Of a stretch of 64,000 nt of DNA, positions 43,596 to 51,715 are shown in pieces. Under the pieces are notes generated by a model that saw nothing but the letters and a program-made list of their open reading frames with translations, was not told the DNA's origin and ran no database searches. Made by a program: the position numbers and the translations under genes. The stretch is from NCBI RefSeq assembly GCF_009688965.1, contig NZ_AP021875.1, forward strand, positions 6,572,001 to 6,636,000, given 5' to 3'. How positions within the stretch are numbered: position 1 is the first letter of the stretch; the number at the start of each line of letters is the position of its first letter. The DNA comes from Desulfosarcina widdelii. Lineage in GTDB: Bacteria; Desulfobacterota; Desulfobacteria; Desulfobacterales; Desulfosarcinaceae.

Positions 43596-43796
43596 TTAGA
43601 TCACAGTTACATTGGCGGCTGCAGGACCTTTGGGACCCTGTTGGACATCAAAAGAAACCCGATCGCCCTCTTTGAGCGATTTGAAGCCCGTAGCATTGAT
43701 GGCAGAATGATGCACGAAAACATCGTCGCCTTCTTCTTGCTCAATGAATCCAAACCCTTTTGAATCATTGAACCATTTAACAATTCCATTGGCCAT
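43596..43796 (-). CDS. cspA: Cold-shock protein, CspA family
   Basis: The 66-residue OB-fold nucleic-acid chaperone has the RNP motifs KGFGFIEQ and VFVHHSAI and the start MANGIVKWFNDSKGFGF. The length and sequence are canonical. A leader of unknown length extends beyond 43797. The gene ends at a strong terminator (43541-43576). It likely acts as an RNA chaperone at low temperature or in stationary phase. Confidence 0.96.
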   Translation of the reverse strand: MANGIVKWFNDSKGFGFIEQEEGDDVFVHHSAINATGFKSLKEGDRVSFDVQQGPKGPAAANVTVI

Positions 43797-44333
43797 AATG
43801 GTATTCTCCCTTCCTTAAAATTTTCAATGTCGCAAACTGGAGGGAGCCATTATGGAAACTGGAGGATGCCTTCAGAAAGGAACTGTCCTGAAAACGAAAC
43901 AGTGATAGACAGGACTTAATTGAATGTGGCAAGAATAGTCCTTTTTCAAATTAAAGCAAGCGAATTCGTTGATTTTTTTTTGAAATACTTTTGTCTTTGG
44001 ATTGATCGTCAAGCAAATACAAGCTGTTGTGGACTTAGCTCGGGCAACCTGAAATGACTCGGACCGGTCCTGCGAGCCGTGATTAGTGAACAGTGAACTG
44101 TGATCTGAGGTCGGAAGTCTGAAATCTGTCCTCCGATCTGCCCCGGGGAATGAGTTCAACGTTCCCGGTTCGGGGTTTGCCGTTCGCGGTTCACGGTTCA
44201 CCGCCCTCCACCTATCATGCCAGGCGGTTTTGTGAAGAGCCCGAGATCAAGGTTCGCAAGTCCCGAGGAGCGAGGTGATCAAAATATACTCCGCAGTGAC
44301 GAGGGGCGAAGCGTAACGCAGATATCGGGCTTT
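43797..44333. repeat. cspA leader region and repeat A copy 4
   Basis: The cspA promoter and leader should lie in 43797-43950 (AT-rich). Repeat A copy 4 spans 44223-44346 and enters the transporter gene: its end supplies the TAA stop (GCTTCGTAA on the minus strand). ORFs here have no recognisable domain. Confidence 0.65.
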
Positions 44334-46703
44334 TTACGAAGCCGTCAATGGCCAAAAGATAGGCAATGCAACCATCAGCACAATCAGCACGATCACAGTC
44401 AGCGGTAGGCCAACCTTGACATAATCGATGAAGCGATAGCCCCCTGGGCCCATTACCAGCACGTTGGCCGGGTGAGAAATGGGCGAGGTGAAGCTGGAGG
44501 AGGCGGCCATGGCAATGCCCATCATCAGGGCATAGGGAGAAATCCCGAGTCCGCCGGCCGTTTCCAGGGCGATGGGCACCATCAGAACCACCAGAGCGGC
44601 CGTGGGAATAATGCTCGTTCCGATGAAGGTGATAACCAGCAGGCCGAAGAGCACGGCGTGGGGTCCCAATGGACCCAATGCGCTCACCACCGTCTCGGCC
44701 AGCATGCGGGCCGCCCCGGTCTTGTCCAGGGCTGTGCCCAGCGGCAGCATGCCGGCGATGAGAAAGACGGCTTTCCATTCGATGTAGCGGTAGGCTTCTT
44801 CCATGGTCAAACATCCGGATAGCACCATGAGCGCAGCCCCGATGACCACGGCGATGTAAATGGGCAGCCAGTTGAAAATCACCGGGATCAGCACCGCGGC
44901 CATGATCGCCAGGGCCAGCTTGGCTTTTTTCTCACGGGGAACTTCCTGGGCCGTTTCGGTGAGCACCAGAAAATCCGGCTCGCGGCCCAGCAGGTTGATC
45001 CTGTTCCACGAGCCATAGAGCAGCAGGGCGTCTCCAAACTGCAGGGCCATGTCGCGCAGGTCGTCGCGATAGGCCTTGCCCTTGCGCCAGATAGCCATCA
45101 CGGTCAGACCGTATTTCTCGCGAAAGTTCATCTCCGCGAGCGTTTTCCCCGACAGCACGCTGTGCGGGGAAAGCATCACCTCCACCAGGCCGACCTGGCT
45201 GTCTTCCAGCATGGCAGTGTCCGCCCCGCGGTCTGAATCCTTCACGAACATGCCTTCCAGGCCCTGCATGAGCAAAATGGAAACCATGTCCTCAGCGCCC
45301 CAGACGATCAAGTGGTCGCCGGCTTTTAGTCGGTCGCCGGAGAAAGGGATCCGGGCGGTTCCGTCCCGATCTATGATATACAGAATCTGCACATCCACGG
45401 CATCCCCCAGGCGGCTTTCGCTCAAGGTTACCCCAACCAGCTTTGAAGATTCGGGAACGCGCAGTTGACGAAGGAATTGGCCCGGCAGAGACTCGCGATC
45501 CATTTCCGTCATCTGGATGGGTTTAGCCGGCAGCAGATCGGCCTCGTCGGCCAGAGCGGCGATTTTGTCCGAAGGTCCATGCACGACGAGAATGTCGCCG
45601 GCATCCAGCGGATGGGTCTTCAGCTCCGTGTCGATCTGCCGACCGTTGTGCTCGACGGCCAGTACATTGAGGCCGAAGCGGTTGCGGAAACCGAGGGCCG
45701 CAAGAGATTGTTTAACAAAGGCGCTGTTCGGCGCCAGACCCACCCGGGCCACCTGCATGCCATGGTCAAAAAGCGCCTTGGTACCGATGGCATCTGTTTC
45801 AATGAGCAGCTGTCCCCAGTGGTTCATCTCCTCGATCTGTTCGGGGTTGCCTTTGACGGTCAGCAAATCGTCGATCCGGATCGTTTCGGTGATGGTCGGT
45901 GCCAGCAGGGTCTGACCGCTGCGGGTTATTCCCACCACGGTAAGGCCGAAGGCCGATCCCAGGCGGCTATTGGCCAGGTTTTTGCCAACCAGGGCCGATC
46001 CTTCTGGAATCCGGATCTGAAACAGGCTTTCTTGCAGCCGATATTGGGAGCGATAGTCGCGGCGCGTATCGGCGGTCTCGAGGGCGGGGTTGCGTTGGGG
46101 CAGGAGCCGGGTGCCTACGAGGGTAACGAAGGCGATGCCGCTGGCCATGACTAAAAGCCCCACGGGTGAGAAGTCGAAAAGGCCGAAAGGCTCCAGGCCG
46201 TTTTCTCCCAGCGCCTCGCTGACCAGGATGTTGGGGGGTGTGCCGATCATGGTGGTCAGGCCGCCCAAAAGCGAGCCGAAGGCCAGCGGCATCAGCAGAA
46301 CCGACGGCGAACGGTCCGTCTTGCGGGCGATGTCCATGACCACGGGTAGCATGAGCGCGGCCACGGCCACATTGTTCATGAAGGCGGAGAGCACGCCGGA
46401 GATGGTCATGATGATTACCACGAGCATGGATTGGGTGCTGCCGGCGACCTTAAGCAGTTGGCGTCCGAGAATATTGGCGATGCCGGTGCGCGTCAAACCA
46501 CCACTGAGCATGAACACCGCCCAGATGGTCACTACGGCCGGGTTGCTGAACCCGGCCAGGGCCTCTTTGGGGGTGACGATGCCGGTTACCGCCAGTACGC
46601 CCATGACCAGAAGGGCCAGCACCTCCAGCGGCGTCCATTCGGTGATCAGAAGGACGATGACGGCTGCCAGAATGATGAGTACCGCGACGATTTCCGGAGT
46701 CAT
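44334..46703 (-). CDS. DASS/SLC13-type anion:Na+ symporter with TrkA-C domains
   Basis: The 789-residue membrane protein has two hydrophobic halves of the divalent-anion symporter family (GFSNPAVVTIWAVFMLSGG, MNNVAVAALMLPVV, GTPPNILVSEAL; second half GTSIIPTAALVVLMVPIA, FTSPISHPANVLVMGPGGY). Between them, at about 215-580, are two or more TrkA-C (RCK_C) domains. This layout is common for sulfate or other dicarboxylate/anion uptake proteins in marine bacteria; sulfate would fit the host but is not proven. The final codons and stop codon come from a copy of repeat A. Confidence 0.85.
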   Translation of the reverse strand: MTPEIVAVLIILAAVIVLLITEWTPLEVLALLVMGVLAVTGIVTPKEALAGFSNPAVVTIWAVFMLSGGLTRTGIANILGRQLLKVAGSTQSMLVVIIMTISGVLSAFMNNVAVAALMLPVVMDIARKTDRSPSVLLMPLAFGSLLGGLTTMIGTPPNILVSEALGENGLEPFGLFDFSPVGLLVMASGIAFVTLVGTRLLPQRNPALETADTRRDYRSQYRLQESLFQIRIPEGSALVGKNLANSRLGSAFGLTVVGITRSGQTLLAPTITETIRIDDLLTVKGNPEQIEEMNHWGQLLIETDAIGTKALFDHGMQVARVGLAPNSAFVKQSLAALGFRNRFGLNVLAVEHNGRQIDTELKTHPLDAGDILVVHGPSDKIAALADEADLLPAKPIQMTEMDRESLPGQFLRQLRVPESSKLVGVTLSESRLGDAVDVQILYIIDRDGTARIPFSGDRLKAGDHLIVWGAEDMVSILLMQGLEGMFVKDSDRGADTAMLEDSQVGLVEVMLSPHSVLSGKTLAEMNFREKYGLTVMAIWRKGKAYRDDLRDMALQFGDALLLYGSWNRINLLGREPDFLVLTETAQEVPREKKAKLALAIMAAVLIPVIFNWLPIYIAVVIGAALMVLSGCLTMEEAYRYIEWKAVFLIAGMLPLGTALDKTGAARMLAETVVSALGPLGPHAVLFGLLVITFIGTSIIPTAALVVLMVPIALETAGGLGISPYALMMGIAMAASSSFTSPISHPANVLVMGPGGYRFIDYVKVGLPLTVIVLIVLMVALPIFWPLTAS

Positions 46704-46859
46704 GGGCGTGTGCCTTTCGGTTGAGGTGGTTTCTTACACTATAATCAAGGGATGATTTATTTCAACCGGGGAGGGGGTTGAAGATAGAGGAGGGAAGAGG
46801 GAATGAATGTTCACCGCTGAGGCGCAAAGGACGCAGATGGATCAGGGGCTCTGCAGGCC
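46704..46859. other. Short gap, possible CRISPR leader side
   Basis: It lies between the transporter start and the mini-array and is purine-rich (GGGAGGGGGTTGAAG region). The more degenerate repeat is at the far side of the array, so a leader, if any, would be here. No clear promoter was seen. Confidence 0.35.
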
Positions 46860-46949
46860 ATGTTCCCCACGGACGTGGGGATGAACCGGTGCTCATGCGT
46901 TACCTGTCCGAGTATCCCAGATGTTCCCCACAGTTGTGGTAATCAACCG
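46860..46949 (+). CRISPR. Two-repeat mini CRISPR, type I-E-like
   Basis: A 29-nt repeat at 46860-46888 (ATGTTCCCCACGGACGTGGG then GATGAACCG) is followed by a 32-nt spacer (46889-46920) and a degenerate 29-nt repeat at 46921-46949 (ATGTTCCCCAC start, CAACCG end). Repeat and spacer lengths and the TTCCCC-x-GGGGATGAACCG form match type I-E arrays. No cas genes are nearby, so it is an orphan or relic. Confidence 0.8.
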
Positions 46950-46975
46950 TACTGTGATTCCTGGTTTCGCATTCT

Positions 46976-47305
46976 CTATCTATGTTCTCCTTTGATCAAC
47001 TCGGTGTCATAGTGGGTCTGAATGCCGGTCCAGAACTCGACGGAGGTTCTAAAATGCCGAGCCAGGCGCAGGGCCGTATCGGCGCTGATTCCTCTTTGGC
47101 CGTTGCAGATTTTATTGATTCGCATGGCCGGTACGCTGATATCTTTGGCCAGCCGGTACTGGCTGATCCCCATGGGTTTCAGGAATTCTTCAAGCAGGAT
47201 TTCTCCTGGGTCGAAGTCGCCCCCCGCGCGGGGGCGTGGATTGAAATACCGGTATCGGGCTTTATCCGCATTGGTTGCCGTATCATCACCCCACACGGGC
47301 GGCAT
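46976..47305 (-). CDS. higA: HigA-family antitoxin with N-terminus replaced by CRISPR-derived sequence
   Basis: From PGEILLEEFLKPMGISQYRL to the end the protein matches HigA antitoxins (HTH with ISVPAMRINKICNGQRGISA, then TALRLARHFRTSVEFW). The expected MxxxxPxHPGEIL start is missing. Instead the open frame runs through an I-C-type CRISPR repeat (47216-47247 on the plus strand), giving the tell-tale peptide FNPRPRAGGD. The gene therefore looks like a higA fused at its 5' end to an array fragment. No higB toxin gene is recognisable upstream. It may be expressed from another start or be dead. Confidence 0.65.
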   Translation of the reverse strand: MPPVWGDDTATNADKARYRYFNPRPRAGGDFDPGEILLEEFLKPMGISQYRLAKDISVPAMRINKICNGQRGISADTALRLARHFRTSVEFWTGIQTHYDTELIKGEHR

Positions 47306-47315
47306 GGATTAAAAA
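47216..47315 (+). CRISPR. Relic of a type I-C-like CRISPR array
   Basis: 47216-47247 matches the common 32-nt I-C repeat, as I recall it, except for the last base (GTCGCCCCCCGCGCGGGGGC, then GTGGATTGAAAT). A degenerate second copy at about 47283-47315 (CACCCCACACGGGCGGCATGG then ATTAAAAA) differs mainly by G-to-A changes. The interval of about 35 nt fits an I-C spacer. No cas genes were seen. Confidence 0.7.
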
Positions 47316-47728
47316 ATCAGCAATTTTTTCGTGAACGATGTTGCGCTCTGATTCATAAGGAGCAACTGCGGTAAAAACCATGACAAATTCTGTTAAAAGG
47401 GTTCCAAAGTCTGTTTTTTTAGAATCGTTCTGTATACCGGTTCCGTATCTCCGGGGACAACAATGACTTCTCCGATTGGCGAGAAATTGTTACTGCCCCA
47501 TAAAAGCTTCCCACAACCCCATCGATCCGTCTCCATTTCTAAAAACTTCTGAAATAAAACGAAAACAGTAAGAAACAGCCCGTTAATTCTGCACGGCTGA
47601 GAGAGAGGAAAAAGAGGAATTGGCCGCTTGTCGACCCGTAAATCAGTGGTGTGACAGATTTTTTTTCTCCAAAGGCACCATAGTTGCATTAGAGACCGCA
47701 AGAGGAAGTACACATTCGGAGAACGATA
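47316..47728. other. Intergenic region after the CRISPR relic
   Basis: A minus-strand fragment reading MVFTAVAPYESERN then IVHEKIADFLIHAARVG (about 47289-47381) looks like a broken gene end whose last codons run into the degenerate repeat; I could not assign it. The remainder shows no recognisable gene or RNA. Confidence 0.35.
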
Positions 47729-48220
47729 ATGCGAGACGCGACGGTCCAATCCCCCAAAAGACCGACCGCTCGAAATCTGATCCTGGAGTTTGCCGCAACT
47801 TTCATTTGCAGTGCAGCGGTGATTTTTATCGCTGTCAGGGTCGATTTCCCGAAGCTGGTCATGACAGTTTTTCAGCAATACGGAGCCTTGGAAATGGAGG
47901 CTTTTATCACAGGTTCTCTCTTTCTTGTAACGGCGCTGACCGCTTTTTCCGTCCGACGCCTGATCGCGTTCAGGAAAGTCAATGCGGTTCTCATGAAACG
48001 CAACGCCGAGCTTGAAAAAGCAATGATCGAGATCAAAGAACTCAGGGGCCTGATTCCCATCTGTTCAGTCTGCAAGAAAATCAGGGATGACGAGGATTCC
48101 TGGCATCAGATCGAGGCTTACATCGAGTCGCACAGCCATGCCGAGTTTACCCACGGCATTTGCCCAGAATGCATGCGAATGCTTTATCCGGGTTTCGTTG
48201 TCCATAAAAACGCCAGATAA
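47729..48220 (+). CDS. Two-TM protein with a Cys4 C-terminal module
   Basis: The 163-residue protein has two membrane helices (about 18-38 and 55-78), a short coiled coil (NAVLMKRNAELEKAMIEIKE) and a C-terminal module ELRGLIPICSVCKKIRDDED through HGICPECMRMLYP, with C-x2-C and C-x2-C pairs. That module is usually found at the C-terminus of PAS or sensor proteins in deltaproteobacteria (from memory), where it may bind zinc or act as a transmitter. Here it stands alone on a small membrane anchor. No partner gene is adjacent. Confidence 0.7.
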   Translation: MRDATVQSPKRPTARNLILEFAATFICSAAVIFIAVRVDFPKLVMTVFQQYGALEMEAFITGSLFLVTALTAFSVRRLIAFRKVNAVLMKRNAELEKAMIEIKELRGLIPICSVCKKIRDDEDSWHQIEAYIESHSHAEFTHGICPECMRMLYPGFVVHKNAR

Positions 48221-48355
48221 GCCACCCACTCTGCGGAAGGTCGGTGTTTCGCCTGTTGCTCTTCCAGGGGAATGCATTAGTTTTTGTTTTTCGTCGGATA
48301 AATCGAAACCGCATTCAACCGGATCTGCGGACAACCTCCTGGAAACGAGCGCCCC

Positions 48356-49126
48356 ATGCCCGTAGTCGAGACGCCAACTTTGCATACACTGCTCGCATAC
48401 ACTGTCATCATCGGCTTTGCGGCCATGGTTCACGGCACGGTCGGCATCGGTTTTCCCATGGTCGCCACCCCTTTGCTGGCGCTGGTGACCGACGTGCGCA
48501 CGGCGATCCTGCTGCTGGTGCTGCCCACGGTCGTCATCAACGTGGGCAACATTATCAAGGGCGGACGATGGGACCGCAGCATCGCCGTCTACTGGCCCCT
48601 GGCGGTCTACGGCATGGCGGGAAGCTTCGTCGGCACCAGACTTCTCGTGGCGTTTCCCGCCGAGTCATTTCGGCCCCTGCTGGCGGCCATGCTGGTGCTT
48701 TATCTCAATGCCGAGCGCATCGGGGTCGGTTTCGGCTGGGTCCGGCGTCATCCCCAAATCGCTTTCGCCTTCTTCGGACTGACCGCCGGCATCCTCGCCG
48801 GGACGGTGAATGTGATGCTGCCCGCCCTGGTCATGTACGCTCTGGAGGTTCGGATGCCCAAAACGGTGATGATCCAGGTGTTCAACTTCTGTTTTCTCTT
48901 CGGCAAATTGACCCAGGGAGCTGTCTTTGTTCAGGCCGGTCTGATGACCAGCGATGTGGTGGGGTTGTCGGCGTGCATGGCTGTACTGGGGGCTACGGTC
49001 ATGTTTCTGGGGATGCGCATACGGGAGCGGATTCCCACCGCCACCTACCGCCGCTGGCTTAGGCGGCTGCTGGCGGTGCTTGCCGTCATGCTGGTGGTTC
49101 AGTCCCTTCGCCTTTGGTTCGGTTGA
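48356..49126 (+). CDS. TSUP-family (TauE/SafE-type) membrane transporter
   Basis: The 256-residue protein has about eight hydrophobic helices and the family features: a Gly-rich first helix (HGTVGIGFPMVATPLL) and a matching motif in the second half (FFGLTAGILAGTVNVMLPALV). TSUP proteins move sulfite, taurine-derived sulfonates or similar organic anions, usually outward. In a sulfur-metabolising host, sulfite or sulfoacetate export is possible but not shown. The start is ATG 48356. Confidence 0.85.
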   Translation: MPVVETPTLHTLLAYTVIIGFAAMVHGTVGIGFPMVATPLLALVTDVRTAILLLVLPTVVINVGNIIKGGRWDRSIAVYWPLAVYGMAGSFVGTRLLVAFPAESFRPLLAAMLVLYLNAERIGVGFGWVRRHPQIAFAFFGLTAGILAGTVNVMLPALVMYALEVRMPKTVMIQVFNFCFLFGKLTQGAVFVQAGLMTSDVVGLSACMAVLGATVMFLGMRIRERIPTATYRRWLRRLLAVLAVMLVVQSLRLWFG

Positions 49127-49154
49127 GATTGATTTTCCGTTTTAGCTTCCGCGT

Positions 49155-49379
49155 TCAATCATAGATATAATAGTCCTGACAGGACTGACAGATCGAGGAG
49201 AGACTGTATTCCAACTCTGCCCGTGAGGATCGAAATGCGGTGACCGGCCTCTGGCAGATGATGCAACGGTGCTGCGCTTTGGCAATCCATGCCCTTGTGC
49301 GGGCATGTCGCTTTTCCAACACGTCGATCAACTCTTCGATCCTGTTCGTCGGCATCTCTTTTTCATAGGTAGGATCCAT
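49155..49379 (-). CDS. Small zinc-ribbon-like protein (74 aa)
   Basis: From ATG 49379 (GGAG 9 nt upstream) it has a helical N-half (NRIEELIDVLEKRHARTRAW) and then CIICQRP and CQSCQDYY, two C-x2-C knuckles that probably hold one zinc. It could be a small regulator or adaptor. The function is unknown, and the neighbours (TSUP transporter, a decayed region) give no clue. Confidence 0.6.
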   Translation of the reverse strand: MDPTYEKEMPTNRIEELIDVLEKRHARTRAWIAKAQHRCIICQRPVTAFRSSRAELEYSLSSICQSCQDYYIYD

Positions 49380-49794
49380 ATTCAGCAGCTCCAATTTTAC
49401 CGGGTGGTCATGCGGCCTGCCCCGGTGATTATCTTGACCATTTACCGTGCAGGGCGAGACGGGCGATGCCCTGCAGGGTGTGATTTTTAACGGATATGAA
49501 GATGCCTGCGGTCAGATTTCGGTTCCTTCTTGAACTGAGCGTTCCCATTGGTTGCAGCCGCCTGGCCCGCCTGCCAAAAGGAAATATTTTTGAAAAAAAC
49601 TATGAGTTTATCCAGGTCGGAGTCGCCCTGCAAAGTAGAATCGAGATCGGGCGCTGCTGCAGCAATCGGTAAAAAGAAAAAGGAATGGGAAATTAATCCC
49701 AAAAAAGTGGATGCGAGTCAAGTGTTTTAAACAGGACTGAACAAAAAGGGGACGATGGGATGGGCGACCCATTAATACCACTGACGGGAAAGAG

Positions 49795-49863
49795 GACGGT
49801 CTGCCTGGAAAAGAGGTGATTCAGACCATATACGGCGTGGGTTATAAGTTGACGGGCTCGTAA
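49795..49863 (+). pseudogene. C-terminal remnant of an OmpR-family response regulator
   Basis: The frame reads DGLPGKEVIQTIYGVGYKL and then TGS-stop. The IQT-x-x-GVGYKL ending is the hallmark of the winged-helix output domain of OmpR/PhoB regulators. The rest of the gene is absent. The stop codon and the last two residues come from a copy of repeat A that begins at 49851. Confidence 0.6.
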
Positions 49864-49880
49864 AAAGGCCGATATCGGCG
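49851..49880. repeat. Repeat A, partial copy
   Basis: GACGGGCTCGTAAAAAGGCC followed by GATATCGGCG equals the first 28 bases of the short copy at 25245-25290. The right half is missing. Confidence 0.8.
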
Positions 49881-49993
49881 AGGTGTGTTCATCCCTGTTC
49901 ATAGGATGCGTAAGGGTGAAAAATTTTTTGCCCCTACCCCTCCTGCGCCAAAATATCGGAAAAATGGAATTGGTTGCTACTTTTAAAAAACTC

Positions 49994-50944
49994 TTATGAA
50001 TTGAGTGCTGCCAGCGCCTTTTCCAGTTCAGGCAGGATATCGAACAGATCACCAGTGGCGTAGTAGTCGCAATTGGCCATGATGGCGGCGTTCTCGTCGC
50101 TGTTGACGGCGATGATCATCCCGGCGCTCTTCATGCCGGCGTAATGCTGGACCGAGCCGGAAATGCCGAAGGCCAGATACACCTTGGGGTTGACCTTGAC
50201 GCCGGTCTGGCCGACCTGCATGGCGTAGGGAACCCAGCCGTTGTCCACGGCCACCCGCGAGGCGCCCACGGCGGCGTCGATGTGCCGGGCGCAGTCGAAG
50301 AGCAGTTTGAAGTTCTCGCCGTTTTTCATCCCCCTGCCGCCTGAGAAGATGACGTCCGATTCGGCCAGCTGGGGACCACTGCCGCCGTCGCTGCGTGTTT
50401 CGATCACCTGGTATGCGGCGCTCTGTTCCGGCTCGAAGGAGAATTCGACCACCTCGGCCTGCGTCGGGTTTTCCTGTGCCGGAACGACGTTGGCCCGCAG
50501 CCCGTAGATGAAGCGATCTCCGGTCAGGGCGATGGTGGCGATGGTTTTTCCCGAGTACTGGGTGGTCTGCACTCGCCGGTCTTCCAGGTCGACGGCGATG
50601 CAGTCCATGATCAAAGGCGCATCCAGCTGGGCGGCGATCCGCGGCAGCAGTTCCCGGCCCGTGGGGCTGGTCAGTCCGACCAGGTCGGTGATGTCGAACT
50701 GTTGCATGGCTGCCGTAAGTGCTTCGGCCTGAACGGCGGGATTCCAGCCCGCTGCGCCGGTGCGGATGTCGACGATGCGCGTGATGCCGCAGGCTTCCAG
50801 CGACGCTTTGGCTTCGGCGGCCGGCGCGTCGACCACCAGGGCGACGAGCTGCCTGTCCGTACCGGTTGCTGCCGCGGCCATGCCGAAAACAGCCTCTTTT
50901 ACCTTGCCGTCCTTGAATTCCACGAGTAGTCCGATGGTTTGCAT
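49994..50944 (-). CDS. etfA: Electron transfer flavoprotein alpha subunit
   Basis: The 316-residue EtfA has the FAD-binding C-terminal region: SGGRGMKNGENF, AVDNGWVPYAMQVGQTG, FGISGSVQHYAGMK and AVNSDENAAIM. ETF accepts electrons from flavin dehydrogenases; here the sarcosine and FAD oxidoreductases encoded upstream are the obvious donors. The domain I half is typical. It starts 3 bp after the etfB stop. The acceptor (ETF:quinone oxidoreductase or an Hdr-type protein) is not encoded next to it. Confidence 0.94.
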   Translation of the reverse strand: MQTIGLLVEFKDGKVKEAVFGMAAAATGTDRQLVALVVDAPAAEAKASLEACGITRIVDIRTGAAGWNPAVQAEALTAAMQQFDITDLVGLTSPTGRELLPRIAAQLDAPLIMDCIAVDLEDRRVQTTQYSGKTIATIALTGDRFIYGLRANVVPAQENPTQAEVVEFSFEPEQSAAYQVIETRSDGGSGPQLAESDVIFSGGRGMKNGENFKLLFDCARHIDAAVGASRVAVDNGWVPYAMQVGQTGVKVNPKVYLAFGISGSVQHYAGMKSAGMIIAVNSDENAAIMANCDYYATGDLFDILPELEKALAALNS

Positions 50945-50947
50945 GGT

Positions 50948-51715
50948 TCAGATCACCTTGGCTTCGTTTTTCAAAATGTCCACGATCCGCTCCGCGATTT
51001 GCGCTGCACTGCCCGTCAGTTCTTTGGGGGTGCGCCGCTCTTCGGCCGGCGTCAGTGCCTCGATGGTCATGGTCACCGCAGGGGGCTCGATGTTCAGCTC
51101 GCCCAGGCCGATCCTGCGGACCTCTTTTTTGCGCGCCTTCATGATGTCCGGGAACGTGGGATATTTGGGCGTGTTCAGCCCCTTGCCTGCACCGAGCACG
51201 CAGGGAGGAATCATGCGGATGCGGTCGACGGTCCCCGGATCGCGTTCGCACGCCACCTGCACCTCATCGGCCGTCGCCTGGACTTCGATCACGTTGGTGG
51301 CCGCGGGTATGCTCAGGTTCGCGGCCAAGCGAAAGTGGGTCTGCATGCCTTCACTGTCGATGGATTCCTTGCCGGTAAAAACGATCCAGGGCCGGCCGTC
51401 CTGACGGATGGCGGCGGCCAGGGCGCGGGCGGTGAATATACTGTCATGGTTCTGGTCGGTCTCGATCAGGATGCTGCGGTCGGCCCCCATGGCCATGGCC
51501 GAGCGCAGGGTGGCTTCGGCGGCCGGTTTGCCCAGGCACACGGCAACGACCTCGGTGTCGGAAGCGTTCTCCCTGATGCGGGCGGCTTCGGTCAGGGCGT
51601 GTTCGTCGTACGGATTGATGAGAAAAGTGATCTTCTCGTCGATCCGGTTTTTCTCCGTGACGGTGATGGTGGCCGCGGAGTCGGGGACGTGCTTTATACA
51701 GACGTAGATGGTCAT
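50948..51715 (-). CDS. etfB: Electron transfer flavoprotein beta subunit
   Basis: EtfB starts MTIYVCIKHVPDS and has INPYDEHALTEAARIRE, GADRSILIE, the AMP site region (DGRPWIVFTGKESID) and FPDIMKARKKEV, all typical. I prefer ATG 51715 by comparison with the family; an in-frame ATG at 51754 would add 13 residues. The protein is about 255 residues. It pairs with EtfA and binds AMP and, in part, FAD. It is separated from the upstream FAD oxidoreductase gene by a terminator and a repeat, so it may have its own promoter. Confidence 0.93.
   Translation of the reverse strand: MTIYVCIKHVPDSAATITVTEKNRIDEKITFLINPYDEHALTEAARIRENASDTEVVAVCLGKPAAEATLRSAMAMGADRSILIETDQNHDSIFTARALAAAIRQDGRPWIVFTGKESIDSEGMQTHFRLAANLSIPAATNVIEVQATADEVQVACERDPGTVDRIRMIPPCVLGAGKGLNTPKYPTFPDIMKARKKEVRRIGLGELNIEPPAVTMTIEALTPAEERRTPKELTGSAAQIAERIVDILKNEAKVI

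Larger units (their letters stand above)
49380..49993. other. Decayed intergenic region with repeats
   Basis: The region contains an OmpR-type gene fossil (49795-49863), a partial copy of repeat A (49851-49880) and a degenerate AAAAATTTTTT palindrome near 49919. No intact gene was recognised. Confidence 0.6.

Noticed and set aside
43872..44201. 109-codon minus-strand ORF near the cspA leader
   Set aside because: It consists of repetitive intergenic sequence and shows no coding features.
47393..47878. 161-codon minus-strand ORF between higA and the two-TM protein
   Set aside because: It overlaps the start of the two-TM gene on the other strand and has no motif or ribosome site.
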